Below are positions 12,291-23,707 of a DNA stretch of 64,000 nt, one piece after another; positions within the stretch are counted from its first letter, which is position 1, and the number at the start of each line of letters is the position of its first letter. The stretch is from Dermacentor variabilis (lineage: Eukaryota; Arthropoda; Arachnida; Ixodida; Ixodidae), in NCBI RefSeq assembly GCF_050947875.1, contig NC_134571.1, forward strand, positions 227,054,024 to 227,118,023, in the 5' to 3' direction. The notes beneath the pieces are model-generated. The model did not search any database. It was not told where the DNA came from and saw nothing but the letters and a program-made list of their open reading frames with translations. Made by a program: the position numbers and the translations under genes.

Positions 12291-12639
12291 TCACTCTCTC
12301 GTACCTCTCCCTGCTTCCCTGTGTCCTTTTCCGCGTGATTCGGACTCGACAAAGGGCATTGTCCCCTGGGCTCCTGCTTTTTCCGCGTGGCGGCCTCAAG
12401 GTAGGTGCCGCTCTTTCCAGCTTCCTGTGGCTGCAGCGTCGCCTCACTCGGGGCGTGTTGCGCTGCTTCACTATAGCTACGCCGATTCACCGGCGGCAAG
12501 CTGGTGACCGCTTGCTTTGGCTCCCTGCCTCCCACTTCGCCTGTAGGGTCTACCCTACTTTCTGAGTTTTTGCCACCGCTTTGGTGTCCTGACCCGACAT
12601 TCTCCGCCGCCCGCGTCTCAAGCGCGTCGAGCCGCTTTT

Positions 12640-13068
12640 TCAGTTCGGCGCTCCTTTCTTTCTCTTCTTCAAGCTCGGCACAGTCCTTACTAACTGCGCG
12701 GCCTGGGCCGCCTCCACCTTGACGAAATTTTCAACTTTCGCCTGCAGTGCTACCCGCTTCTCCTGCTCCTCCCTCAGGTTTGCCTTAAGCTGTTCGAACT
12801 TAGCCGCCCAATTCCCTTCCAGTTTTTGGACGGCTTCCCTGACGCCCTCGCACGACCTGGACGTGAACCTAGACCTCTCCGCGCCTGCTAAATTCTGGAA
12901 TTTAGTCTCGTCGAGGAAGCACCATCGCAGGCATTCGTCGCACTGCACTTGCTCCCTGTCCCCCGCGGCCTTCACGTTCTTCGATTTCATCGCTAGGCCT
13001 GCGTACCTAGGCCCAACGAGCAAGTTCGCCAAATCACGCAAAGCGACCTCGACCGCTTTCCCAAACAA
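12640..13068 (-). pseudogene. LINE ORF1, N-terminal zinc finger and coiled coil
   Basis: A 142-codon frame starting at 13068. A Cys cluster (CDECLRWC at residues 43-50, a further Cys at 73) resembles the PHD-like finger of CR1 ORF1. It is followed by a Glu/Lys/Gln-rich stretch likely to form a coiled coil (about residues 78-125), then a basic tail. It is read in the same direction as the esterase segment and lies just upstream of it. The intervening 12290-12640 is open only in shifted frames. It probably binds LINE RNA and multimerises. Confidence 0.65.
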
Positions 13069-13084
13069 AAATAAAGAATTATCA

Positions 13085-13330
13085 CTCCCTACTCCATGTA
13101 AGAATCCGAAGAGCTAGCTGAAAGAATTAAATAAGCCTATCAAATAGGTCCCTCCTACCACCTAGGCCTAAGGGGGGAGCCGCCGTTTGGCCTAGGTGGT
13201 AGGCAGCTGGCGCCATCTTGTGGCACACTGCGCCAACTCCCTACTCCATGTAAGAATCCGAAGAGCTAGCTGAAAGAATTAATTAAGACTATCAAATAGG
13301 TCCCTCCAACCACCTAGGCCTAACGGGGGA
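13085..13330 (-). promoter_or_regulatory. Tandem 5' leader repeats of the LINE (about 154 bp each)
   Basis: CTCCCTACTCCATGTAAG and the following 80-100 bases occur twice, starting near 13085 and 13239, immediately upstream of ORF1. The second copy is cut by the TIR element that begins at 13340. Tandem 5' monomers often carry the internal promoter of LINEs. Promoter function here is inference. Confidence 0.55.
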
Positions 13331-13639
13331 GCCGCCAGACTAGGGTGGCTAGAATTGGGAGGTGTGAAGACCGCGGCGCCTCCGCCATTGCTAGGGAGGC
13401 CCCGCTACGCGTTCCTCCCACTGGGGTAAAATTTGGCGCTTCCGTCGGGGGCGCGGGTAGGGTGGCTAGCGCGGGGGCGCCGTGAGCTCAATTGTCAGTC
13501 TCGTAGGCCACGGTGCAGTGCAAAGTAACTCTCGTGGTCGGTATAGTGCAGCTGTATTTTTCTCCCGTTTCCTAAATTTCGATCGCTTCACAACACAGCG
13601 AATCTAAGTGGCACAGAATGCGATGACGTGAAGGTCAGA

Positions 13640-14700
13640 GTGCGTGAGTGCTTCAGGTCTTGGGGCAAGCTTCGAGCGCACGAGGAGCGTGGGGAGATTA
13701 AAATCGTCTCCGACGCGATCCTCCTGCTCTCGAGGCCACTGTCCGGCGGGCCTGGTGTTGCTCCGCGGCTCTGGCTTCACTCCGAAAGAAACTTCGGATT
13801 CTCCTGCAGCAACGCTGGGACGGCTTGAGGGCCACAGCCTGAGCAGAGCTGTGGGAAATGGAAGCGTAGTGCAGCAGAAACGTCCTACGTAAGCATCTTT
13901 CAAGGAAGAACACAACTCTCTTTTCCCTAATAGATCCAAGTGATTGTAGCATAGTCGACTCACCAGATGGAGTTCTTGCACTGGTGAGGCAGTTTTACAT
14001 GACCTAGTGTGCCTCTCCAGTTGCCTCACCAGCTGTCTTTCCGTTTGCTTCACCAGCTGAGCCGCCACAAGCGTGCGACTCAGCCATAGATGAGGACGAG
14101 CTATTTTCGGCCTTGAAGTCTATGAAGCGTAATCGCAGTCCAGGATCCGATGGTCTGACAGTCGAATTCTGTGTTAAATTTTGGACACTGTTAGTGAAGC
14201 CGTTCATATCACTGGTGAACAGGCTACTCGGTGAAGGGACTTATAACGTCTCAACGAGAGGGACTAATCACTCTCCTTTGTAAGGACGAGTCGAGGAGCT
14301 CCGATCTGAGAGCATGGCGTCCAATCACGCTTCTGAACTGCGATTATAAGCTCATAGCAAAGTGCTAGCTGTGTACGCGACTCACACCAGTGCTCGGCAC
14401 TGTTTTGGGTCCATACCGGGCATGTAGTGTCCAGGTGCGCTCTACTCAGCTTCACGGTTTAGCAGTGAGGGACCTTCTCCTGGAGGGAAATACCAGGAAA
14501 CTTCCCGGTATTCTTTGCTCCTTCGATCAGGAGAAGGCTTTCGACATCATATCCATATATATAGGTACCTTTTCCGTGTTCTGGAAGAGGCTGGTTTTAG
14601 TGTGGGTTTTCGCCAGATGGTCCAAGCTTTGTATTCTCGACCGACTTCTGCTGTTGTCATACGGGACGGCGTCTTGGGGGGGGGGGGGGGGTGGCGGCTT
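13640..14700 (+). pseudogene. Tx1/L1-like LINE ORF2 fragment (RT N-terminal half)
   Basis: Read in shifting frames, the segment shows a linker and then RT motifs: SPGSDGLTVEF near 14140, GLITLLCKDESR near 14265, RPITLLNCDYKL near 14310 and the palm motif region FDQEKAFD near 14522-14545. The phrasing (LRAWRPITLL, FDQEKAFD) is that of L1/Tx1-group enzymes rather than CR1 or RTE. The motif C region is absent, and the piece ends in a poly-G run at 14677-14692. Numerous frameshifts show it is dead. It sits wholly inside the TIR element. Confidence 0.7.
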
Positions 14701-15420
14701 CTGGATCCCTCAGCATGTCTATACAACCTCATTCAGACACTCGAGGACAGGTTCACTCGTGCATTTAGCACTACGCGACTGCACGCCAAAGTTGTGAAGA
14801 ATTTCTTGTTTCTAGCAGCCAATGTGCCACAGATTGGCTGCAGGAGGCATTCCGCTGATCTAACAGGATCGGTGTCTAGGTTTTATTGTATAACACGTAT
14901 TCACCTTTTCCTCAAAAGCTTAAATCAGTGTGTCATCCACAACAAAGCCAAGGAGGTTAAGCCCTGCGTTTTGTAAAAATGTGATGTTATGCAATAACTG
15001 TGTTATTTCCAATAAACATGTATTAAGTCGCAAGCGCTTTGTACTTTCTAGAATTTCTTCACCACAATGCTGATATATTGCATGAACTTCCTCCATTTAA
15101 AGTAATGTGACATCCCAAATATGTGACTTATGTGCGGGCGACACATTCAAGGTTATTCCAATGCGCTGGCCTTGGGCGGCAATTCCTATGAACTATATTT
15201 TCGGTAAGGCATAAGCGCGCTAATCTCGGCAAGAGGTGGTGGCAAAAACCGTTGCTGTGTCGGCTGCGTAGTCGATGCTCGCTGTTTCCATGTGGAATGA
15301 GAGCAGCGAAACATCATTAAATTTTCTCAGCATCTACAATGTAGAGAAAAAGTCTGGTCAGATTTTAACGCATTCAAACACAAAAACTAAGCGCTACCAA
15401 ATCATTTTCCCGCTCGGAGG
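14701..15420. other. Interior of TIR element, unassigned
   Basis: An open stretch to 14976 follows the poly-G run but resembles no family I recognise. The rest, to 15420, is non-coding. Confidence 0.4.
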
Positions 15421-15785
15421 TATGCAGACGCCCCGAGAAACTACGGCGCCCTAAACGGCGCCCCGGCCGGCAGCGCCGTCACGTGGCAGGAACGCGTTTT
15501 GGGGCCAGCTTCCGGAGGCCGGTCTTCACACCTCCCCATTCTAGCCACCCTAGCCAGACCTAGACAAAGCCGGTACGTTTACTACTCCTACCAAGAATTC
15601 AAAATTTGCGCCCCTACTCCATGCAAAAGAAAACACTTCAAAACACTAGCTAATATAGATAAAAGAGTACTTAGCTACGAACGAAGTCGCTGAAGTCTCG
15701 TGCACAAATTGCGCTCATTACGGTGCCTCTAGCAGAAAATGTTCAAGGTGAAGCATCCCGAAGTGATTGGTTAGCAGCAGCGCGT

Positions 15786-15970
15786 GGTCGATTTTTTTGC
15801 CCTCTGTGGCCATTTGTTGAACTTGAGGGTGTGCGGGGCCTGCTCGGCGCCACCCATAGAGTAGTATAGTAACTCTATGGCGCCACCACATAGGCCACCA
15901 TTGCGCCTTCTCAAAAATCCCTAAGCGATCCTGTCCCTAGCATAGAGTTACTATTCTACTAACTCTATCA
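15786..15970. repeat. Short MITE remnants with ATAGAGTTACTAT hairpin
   Basis: CCATTTGTTGAACTTGAG and flanking bases recur at 17660-17678. Hairpin-forming CATAGAGTTACTAT blocks lie at about 15856-15880 and 15940-15968. The terminus resembles that of the 1.5-3.6 kb element cluster. Confidence 0.5.
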
Positions 15971-16162
15971 CAGAACACCTATACAAACTTAGAGAAGGGA
16001 AACTGTACCTTCCACAGTGCTACGGAAATAAGCGTAGCGGTGGCGTCGTGAACTAAAGTATGCGACCACAGGTGGCGCTGTACAACAGGAAACGGAAACG
16101 GGGTTTTGCACAGTATGGCCGTTGGCTTTACCAGCTGTTCTGTGGCTTTACTGGGTTTCCGG

Positions 16163-16292
16163 CTGCTGCGCCTCGATCGTGCACCCGCCAGTTTAGTTGC
16201 TGTGTGGCAGGCGTAGCGCCTACATATATATGTAGGCGCTACGTTTGCCACACAGCAACCAAACTGGCGGTAGCACGATCGAGGCGCAGCAG
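16163..16292. repeat. Long near-perfect palindrome (arms about 65 bp)
   Basis: The left arm begins CTGCTGCGCCTCGATCGTGC and the right arm is its complement, ending GAGGCGCAGCAG. The centre (ACATATATATGT) lies near 16226. Only a handful of mismatches separate the arms. The overlapping frames on both strands encode near-identical peptides only because of the symmetry, so neither is a gene. It could be a foldback element or two joined inverted repeats. Confidence 0.8.
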
Positions 16293-16299
16293 AATACAT

Positions 16300-17630
16300 G
16301 TAGCGCTGAGTCATATCGAGTTGAGGCACACTCTGAACTGACTTTTAAGGGCATCCCGAGCGGGTTTTCGTTTATTACGCCGCCGTTACCCCGAGTTGTG
16401 CCGCCGCGCTCCAGCTGTTGCATTTCGTGTAGGGCTACTGACAGAATGCGGTTTCCAGGTGGCACGATGGCCTCGACTGGAATAAACGCACACGACACCA
16501 AAGATTGAGTAAGCCTGAAAATATTTTATTTGCATTTTACAAGTACAACAAAGAGCACACGTCTACGCATCCACACAAACGCGGTTACATAGTCAAGAAC
16601 ATAGTCAAGAAATGGCTCATTAATAAGGGTAGCACAAGCGCACAAGAAAGAAGACCTAAGCTACAAAACGTACGGTCGGCTGCTAAGTATAATAATTTCC
16701 CTGTCACCGCGTGTCACTTTTGTACAGCATCTTTACAGCACTACTAGGCCGGGTAGTTTGGCGGAAAGAATGCAACAGCTTACGGCCGTCAGCTGCCTCT
16801 TCCTTACGGATGTCATAATTATCCTAATCTCCGCATCAACGTCGTGCAAGTCCGCAAACAGGCATCTGTATCTGAACCATATGTGCCAGCTTAATACATG
16901 TGTAGTAAAATTATGATAACCACTGCGTCTTATCAAACGTATTGGTTTTGCAAATGCGCATTACAGCTGACGGAACGACATACTTTAAGTGAAGCACAAG
17001 AGAACAAGGACAAAAGGAGGGTACAACACTTGAAGAAGAAATGAAGAATTAGTAGGCGTACAGCAAACAAGCGATGACGGAGAACACACAATGATGCATC
17101 GGGTGTTCTGCGACATCGGTTTGCGTACTTACGGTGTTATGGAGATCAACGGCATAAAAACGTACCTTCAAGCGTACTCCCTCAACCTCCGCCGCATTCA
17201 TTATGATAATCAACGCCCAAAACAAAATGAGGCACTATCTTTTGCCAAGAGTAGACCTCTTTACAGCAAGTCTATGTAATGACTCGCGGGCGAAACCAGC
17301 ATGCTTTCGAAAATGTTTTACCGCCGTAGTATTCGAACGCCAACGGCCAGGAAACACATCGATACCAATAGGCTGTCGGCTGTCGGTGGTTAATCAAGTA
17401 CAAAAACCTTGACGCTATGACTAAAAAGCAGCTTCAACAATCGAATTTAAAAAAAAATCAACTGCCTATTTGTCTGAGGTAACAAAACATCCTTAGACAC
17501 CTCGATTGTTTATGTCAATGGTTTCGGTAAAGTAAAAAATCCGGCATGTTCAGCGCCCCTAGCAGAGAAAGCACAAATTAAAGTATTCGACCAAATTACA
17601 GTAGCTACACTTGCGCGCTTACGCTGAAAC
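16300..17630. other. No gene recognised
   Basis: Short frames only on both strands, with no known motif or transposon terminus seen. Confidence 0.4.
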
Positions 17631-17635
17631 GCGCC

Positions 17636-17815
17636 TCGATTGACTTTTCGCCCTCTGTGGCCATTTGTTGAACTTGAGAGTGTGCGGGGCCTCTCTATGG
17701 TCCCTAGCATACTAATATGAAAGTCTATGGTCCCTAGGCACCAACGATCAGGTCACGTGAGATTTTCGTACGCCGTAGACACTAGCGCCACATTTACCTC
17801 TATTTAGAAACTCTA
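17636..17815. repeat. Second copy of the short repeat at 15786
   Basis: TGCGGGGCCT and the preceding CTCTGTGGCCATTTGTTG stretch match 15800-15845. CTCTATGGTCCCTAG-type half-hairpins follow. Confidence 0.5.
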
Positions 17816-19040
17816 TGGTCATAACCTTTTCATGAACGCTCTAGGATTTAAAATATTTTATGCTTAAAATAATAACGAGCAATTTACTTGTCCCAAAAGC
17901 TTAACTAGCAAAGTAAGGATGCGTTTTTTTGTTTGTTTGTTTCTTCATTCGTCGTCCCACATCTAAACGCAACTAGCTCGACACGACGTTCGTGGCTGCG
18001 CCATTTTTTTTATTCGGGCGATATTAAAAGATAGCTTCCAAGCTAAAGTTTTAAGCTCGCGGACTTGCGTTGTTGGCATCTCAGAGGTGCTAAGGTGAAG
18101 CTTCTTCAAAGAAAGAACGTCGGCGTGCGGTGACTGCACATTCAGCGAGCTCCAAACGTTTCTGAAGGTGAGGCCTACTTGACTGCGCTCTACTGAGGTG
18201 CGAACAACCGTCAACCGTCTCGATGGGCTCTGTGCCCAACGTCATGTCGGGAGCCGCTCCTTACGTCTGCTGCTTGCCTACGCGCCGTGTTCTGAGGGCG
18301 GCGAGTTAGGTGTTTTGCTACAGCGCGGCGTGTTAGGCTTCGCGACTTTCTTGTTGCCATGTTTGTGGCATTGGTCTCGACATAACCTCCTAGATAGCTT
18401 CTAGGTGTCGGTGTCCGCTCGCCATCATTGTTTTCTTCTGGAACTTTCTACACGCATGTGCTGGTTGCATGGGCATCTCGTCAGTGTGCACAGGTGTCGC
18501 AGATGCGGCGATTCAGTGGAAATCCCGATTGAGCGGAGAACCGAGCTGCATTGCTGTCGTTCGTCGGTTGTAGGTGACACGCGAGCGAGTGACGCAGAGC
18601 CAGCGGCATGTAGTGCGGTGGATGCGCTTCAGAAATCGTTAAGATATGCGATCATCTTTCAGGATAAAATGAAAATTGGGTCTGAAAGCTAAAAGTTATG
18701 ATTAAGAGTCTTCGATGGGCTAGTTGGTTGCTGGTTTGATGGAACATGTTCGTAACGGCTAGTTTCACAGAGAAATTCACAGAGCGACTGTTCTCTGCAT
18801 TCTTTCTGTGTCCCGACCTCAAAATGCGCCGTTATAACCGTGTCCCTACACATTCTGCTCATTCTGTAGCGAAACAGAGACGTCAGACCATTTGTTTCGC
18901 AGACGTTTTGCTGTAATATTCGTACTACGGTGTGCACTCCTGCTGGAAAGGGCTGGGTGCACGATGCACAGGTGCCACCTAGGGAATGGCGATTCTCGCA
19001 TTGGTGAAACAATTTTTTTTTTAGCACGTGTTATCATAGA
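17816..19040. other. No gene recognised
   Basis: Contains short frames such as 18405-18692 and 18689-19027 with no recognisable domains. Cys and Arg content is high in some, but codon patterns do not persist. Nothing supported. Confidence 0.4.
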
Positions 19041-19048
19041 GATTAGGG

Positions 19049-19579
19049 GGCAAGGTTCTGACTGGCGTTGTACAAGTCACGGGCCTCTTCCTTTCGTCGC
19101 GACGATAGATTGGCTTTTTTGCAAGCACTGCTCCAGGAGGGCACATGTAAGCGCCGAACGGAGGCCTCGCGGGAGCACCTGAGGTTAATAAACCAGGCGG
19201 CGCAGTATTTTCAGGGCATCCAAGGTGTGGGGGATCAAGGCTGGAAGCAGGGCGGCACGTGGGTTGGGTCCGCGGAGGCCGAAGTGTGCCAGGGGGTGTT
19301 CGCATAAAAAATCGCCGATTTTATACAACCCTAGCACACGCAGGCCTCGCCGAGCACCAACCGGACCAGTCCGGGTTGTAGCTTACGCGTCCCCGTTGCC
19401 GCTTTGGCGTCCTGGAGACGCCGCCAATAGTGCGAAATAATGACACATTGTTACAATTAGTAAAAAACCACGATTGAATAAACATATATATATCTACGTC
19501 CAGCCGCCTACTTAATTGCGATGCTAAGTTCAGCACTACCGCGCCCCGCGACTTCTGCAACACCAGTCAGAACTTTGCC
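19049..19579. mobile_element. Non-autonomous TIR element with perfect 8-bp duplication (531 bp)
   Basis: The ends are GGCAAGGTTCTGACTGG and, at the right, the complement of GGCAAAGTTCTGACTGG. Inverted similarity continues through the next 5-10 bases. GATTAGGG occurs immediately outside both ends (19041-19048 and 19580-19587). No transposase is encoded. An 8-bp duplication is compatible with hAT, P or some Mutator-like families; I cannot choose from the termini. It encloses the dispersed repeat matched at 788-940. Confidence 0.8.
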
Positions 19580-19587
19580 GATTAGGG

Positions 19588-21030
19588 TTGCTGCAAGTTT
19601 AGGTCAGCGTTAAGCAAAGTGTGTAAAGGTACGTTGGACGTACCCGAATCCCAGAAACTAAATATACGTCGGACGCACTTGCTCTGCTTCCGTTTCGCTA
19701 GCTCCATGGTTCCCATCTACCAATTTTTGCACATGTTTCTGCAGAAGGACGTCTATTTAACTCTAAGGGGAGCATTAAATAAATGCTGTTAGAAAGTCGC
19801 GGAGAGCATCATACGAAAAGCGTAGCACAAGCGAGAAGACTACTGGAAATCCCGCTTCGCAATATTGGCCTAGATTTAGCTCTGCTTGTGATCCTCTTTT
19901 AGAGCGTCTGTTATTGTGTTCAGCCACAGAAATGTTTGCTTGGCAGACCAAAATTACCTCATTGAATCTAATCGATTACCATAGTAGACTGACCGCCCCC
20001 CTTCCGTACCATAGTTTTATTTCTGTACCTGTTATTAGATTTTTTTATTCGCAGTTTTCGTGATTGCATTCTTCCTCTCACAAAAAAAAAAAATTTAGTT
20101 TCTACATGTTCCCTTAGTTCCCTTAGTTTATTCCCTTAGTTTTATACGCAGGAATATAACCACCCAATTCATGCCCAATCCCCCACTGTGGGTATGTGCC
20201 ACAACCACTCGGGTCAACAACAATTTAATTTTTGTTGTAAAGCCTAGTTGAAGAAGGTGGTTAATATGTTTCAACTATTGAAACAGAAGGTCTATGTTTA
20301 TACGTTGAAAAGTGCTGAAATGAGGTCTGTGACCAGTAAACTAATACTGTAAGATGCAAAACCAAAACTGTTTGGCAGGTCTGTTGGAATATTATTGAAC
20401 TGTGCAAGGGACCAGCATCAGGCTGCAACGCATGCTTAAATAAAAAAGACCTTTATTACAAACTTTTTTCGGACTGCCCATATCAAACTATACTGTGTCT
20501 CATCAACCAATCTAGTACATGCCCAGCTGCAGCAATCCTTCAGGTAAAATAGTCAAGTGGGGAGTACTGCAAGAATGTGACTATTGCGAATTGGAAAACG
20601 GACCGACACCATCATGCCTGTGCCAGCTCTGTGTTCCTGAATGCCACGCACTGCATTGTGTATTATTAGTATAGAAATTAATACCGCAAGAATGTCACTT
20701 GTTTCCATTCGAGAAGTGGCAGCTGGCTAACGGGTGCCATAAAGTGGCTGAATCCAGATGGCTCAGTGTGGCAACCAAGTGCGTTCCTGTGGGGAGGGTG
20801 CAGTACTAATGCAGTGACTGGTGCAACAAAGTATGTTGCTCGTGTGATGCCTGAGGCTGACTCTGTGCTTTAAAAAATTCTTGAAGCCCAGTCACAGCAG
20901 TAACATTGAGTCTCACTGATCCACTGCCCACAAACCTGATACAAGTGTACTCAAATGGAAGCCAAAAGAGCACTGCGCTGTCAGCTTCCGTGGCCCTGGA
21001 AGGCACGAGTTGGGCTATAGTAGGATACAA
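19588..21030. other. No gene recognised
   Basis: AT-rich, with a poly-A run near 20081 and an imperfect triplication of TTCCCTTAGT near 20110-20140. No coding signal. Confidence 0.4.
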
Positions 21031-21034
21031 CTTA

Positions 21035-21385
21035 TGGCAACCGAGGCACACACACTGCCTGGGGTTGTGTTACTCTGCCAGCCAATTACCGGACAAAGCA
21101 AAATCGTCGTCGTGCGACCCTTTCAAAATGGCGTCGTACTTTATGCCTCTGGAGTGTCTGCTGTTCTCTGGTCTTTTCGTTGGCGGAAGCGATGAGGGGT
21201 GCAACAGACGTGGACAAAGTGTGTGGAGTCTGAGCATTTTACTCTTCAAAAGTCCGCGGTACAGTTCATTTCACTGCTGAGCCTGTTTTACTCGTGGAAT
21301 TTCACTGTCAGCTGAAGTAAAACTTGACAATAGATAGTTGCAGCGAAGCGAGCGTTTTATTTCAGTTCAATAAAGAAGACTACCC
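21035..21385 (+). repeat. Dispersed repeat, copy 1 (inverted partner at 59600-59945)
   Basis: Landmarks GAGGCACACACACTGCC, GGTTGTGTTACTCTGCCAG, AAAGTGTGTGGAGTCTGAGC, AAGTCCGCGGTACAGTTCAT and TTATTTCAGTTCAATAAAG all recur in the same order on the opposite strand at 59600-59945. No terminal repeat was found at the ends of the shared block. Confidence 0.7.
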
Positions 21386-22903
21386 TCTTGTGATTTTATT
21401 TTTGTGGTTACAGCCTTATTAGGTAACAGGGAAAGTTTGGAGCACAAACTATTTGCAGCCTCGCAGACTGGCAGGTGGTTATGAGGGCATGAGCAAGAAG
21501 GCTTCACTGCAGACAATATCCAGCTATATAGTTGGTCATTCATAGCAACTTGCCCATCTGCTTTTCTGCAAGAACTTCGTCAGTGTGCTTCAAGATCTGT
21601 TCAACATGAACCATTGAAGATTTGCATTCAATTTTTTGCTTGTGAGTACAGTGCTATTATAGCGGTTTAGAGTTGAGCAAGCACCAAAGTGACACCTTAT
21701 ATCAATGCCCTTCATTTGCGCAAGCATGGCTCAAGACCTGTTATGATGCAGTGTATGTGCCGCATTCTATTTTTTAATTGTTTGCACGGCCAAAGCGTAA
21801 TCTTTCCTATGTTAATACAAAGGAAGTGCCAATTAATCGATTAAATAATGTATTGCAGTGGTTTCACCTGTGCAGACCACTCCTGCTACTGGTTAAAAAG
21901 TGAATGTATGCATGTTTTATGGTACATTCAGTTCAAAATTGAGCACTTTGAACACATTCGGCTTTTAGAGCACTGTGTTCCAGCACAGACCGCAAGAGAG
22001 ATCCGGTGGATTTCCGGTTTCATGGTTTCTGCCCATTGTTGGTGGGGTATCTGCTGCATTCCTCGATGCATGCACAACTTGGTTGTTTGCAACACAAGTG
22101 CAGACTTGTTTCCTGTGAAGGCTCTGGCAAACAACTACTGTTTGGCTTGGTCATGTTTTCTCTGGCTCCGATAGAGAGCATTGCAATCCAAGTTGGAGCG
22201 TGGCAGAAACCATTAGAATATACAGTTTGAATGACCCGACTCGCCACAAAATGCAGCACTTCTCTCTGACAACTGCATTTTTGTTGGCCAGGAAGAAATA
22301 GTGAATTTCTCCCATGGCAACACATGCAATGAGCTCCAACGGTGTCACCAGTGGCTTTGGCATTCCACGCCACCCCTATGTAAGTGCCTGTCTTCATAGA
22401 TGGCACGCTAAGATTGAGCATGATCTTCACAAATCCTTCTTTTTTTTTATGTTCCGCCAGGATGTGCCAGATCCACAGTCGGTGTTGGAAAGGCCACATG
22501 GGCGTTGGTTATAGAGCATCGCAAACAGTGCAGTCCGTGCCACATCAAAAAAATGAAATGGAGGTCTTTCTCATCATTTTAACATATGTAAAACTGCTAT
22601 GCAACTGTGAAACAAAATACAGATTGCATATGCTCAAACTCGCCAGCTCACAAATTTATTGATGCAATGACAGGGAACGCTTTTCACACAACTCTCACTC
22701 CCAGTGGCCCAAATACTTTCTCAGGCCTACGGCAGGGAGTGCTCACATGTTCGCAAATTGTCAGTTGTGCACGTTCTGCAGAAATTTTCATGCACAAATG
22801 TTTATCGGAGACATTTTCAGGAAAAAAAATTTGATTCTGGTGTTTGACATGCCAAATTACAATCTGATTATAGAGGGGGCTCCCTATTTGGACCACCTGC
22901 GGT
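21386..22903. other. No gene recognised
   Basis: AT-rich sequence with short frames on both strands and no family resemblance. It ends at the left LTR. Confidence 0.4.
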
Positions 22904-23133
22904 TGTTACGGATTCGACGGCTAGACGCCGAGGGCGGCAGGATGACCGGCCCAAGGAACAGGCGACCCACGCAGCGCCAGGAAGACAATGACGTTTATTC
23001 GTTCGGCGACGCGCTTTTTGAGCGCTAAGCAGCCAATCAGGGAGTGGCAAAGGAAAGGAAGATATCGTGGCAAGCGGGGCAATCTTATCTGTAGATTACA
23101 ACGGAGAATGCGACCAGCACCGCGAATGTTACA
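22904..23133 (-). repeat. 3' LTR (230 bp)
   Basis: Read on the minus strand it starts TGTAACATTCGCGG and ends CGTAACA (CGAATCCGTAACA), with the usual TG and CA limits. It is nearly identical to the other LTR, with scattered substitutions and small indels, so the insertion is relatively recent but not fresh. Confidence 0.85.
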
Positions 23134-23707
23134 GCTCGGCCAAAGCTACCCTTTTCGGAAGGCGTTCAAGAGGATGACGCTTCTTGAACAACTGAAGGCG
23201 GGTACAGGAGAGCAACTAGATTGTCCAAGCACAGCACTGAAGCGTTTGCAAGATCATATTGTCCTTGCGCTTGGAAAAGACGTTGAGATGCTCAGTGGCA
23301 CAGGCGGGCAAGTTGAGCTGGACGCCGCAGTAATGGTGGAGAAGGCACCAAGCGTCTTCAGGCTCGAACAACAAGCCCGTGGAGAGGGGTTGACATGGTC
23401 AGGAGGAGGTGACGCTTATATTTAGCACTGCTCGCCGAGTGCCGGAAGGCTGCCGAGCACGTAGCGATAGGGAGCGGGCCGCAGACCTCTGGCGTAGGGT
23501 TCATCCGTCAGCCGGCACGATGTGATCTGAAGGGGCATTTGGAAGAGCGGAAGAAACGCAGTAATGACGTCAGAAGTAACCTTGCGCCCTAGTTTAGGAA
23601 AGCCCGGCAGTTGAATTCACTGGGAGCAGAACACACGAAAACTGAATACGAGAATGAAAAGACTTGCATTAACTAGCATGCACACGAGAAAAAAAAGAAA
23701 AAGGAAA

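Larger units (their letters stand above)
8249..13330 (-). mobile_element. CR1/L2-type LINE, nearly full length, inactive
   Basis: On the minus strand the order is: two promoter-like 5' repeats (13085-13330), ORF1 with a PHD-like zinc finger (12640-13068) and an SGNH hydrolase (11841-12290), then ORF2 with an AP-type endonuclease (10840-11680), reverse transcriptase (9240-10353) and a C-terminal zinc knuckle (8405-8995). The 3' end runs into GATGGATGGATG-type repeats near 8249. A zinc finger plus esterase in ORF1 is established for CR1-like LINEs. The C-terminal knuckle is less typical, so the exact clade is uncertain. Several frameshifts make it non-functional. Confidence 0.8.
13340..15553. 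mobile_element. TIR element with 5-bp target duplication (2214 bp)
   Basis: The ends are CTAGGGTGGCTAGAAT at the left and its complement at the right. Inverted similarity continues through GGGAGGTGTGAAGACC, about 33 bp with one mismatch. CCAGA flanks both sides (13335-13339 and 15554-15558). The interior is mostly a piece of a Tx1/L1-like LINE, with no transposase recognised. A 5-bp duplication does not fix the superfamily. It inserted at the 5' edge of the adjacent LINE. Confidence 0.75.

Noticed and set aside
11842..12565. Long plus-strand frames over the LINE (221 and 122 codons)
   Set aside because: Antisense shadows of the GC-rich ORF1 region of the LINE.
14515..14976. Single gene spanning the poly-G tract
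   Set aside because: The RT-like part ends at the tract and the remainder is unrelated; the frame continuity is accidental.
15979..16341. Two opposite frames with matching Cys-rich peptides
   Set aside because: Produced by the long palindrome, not by coding selection.
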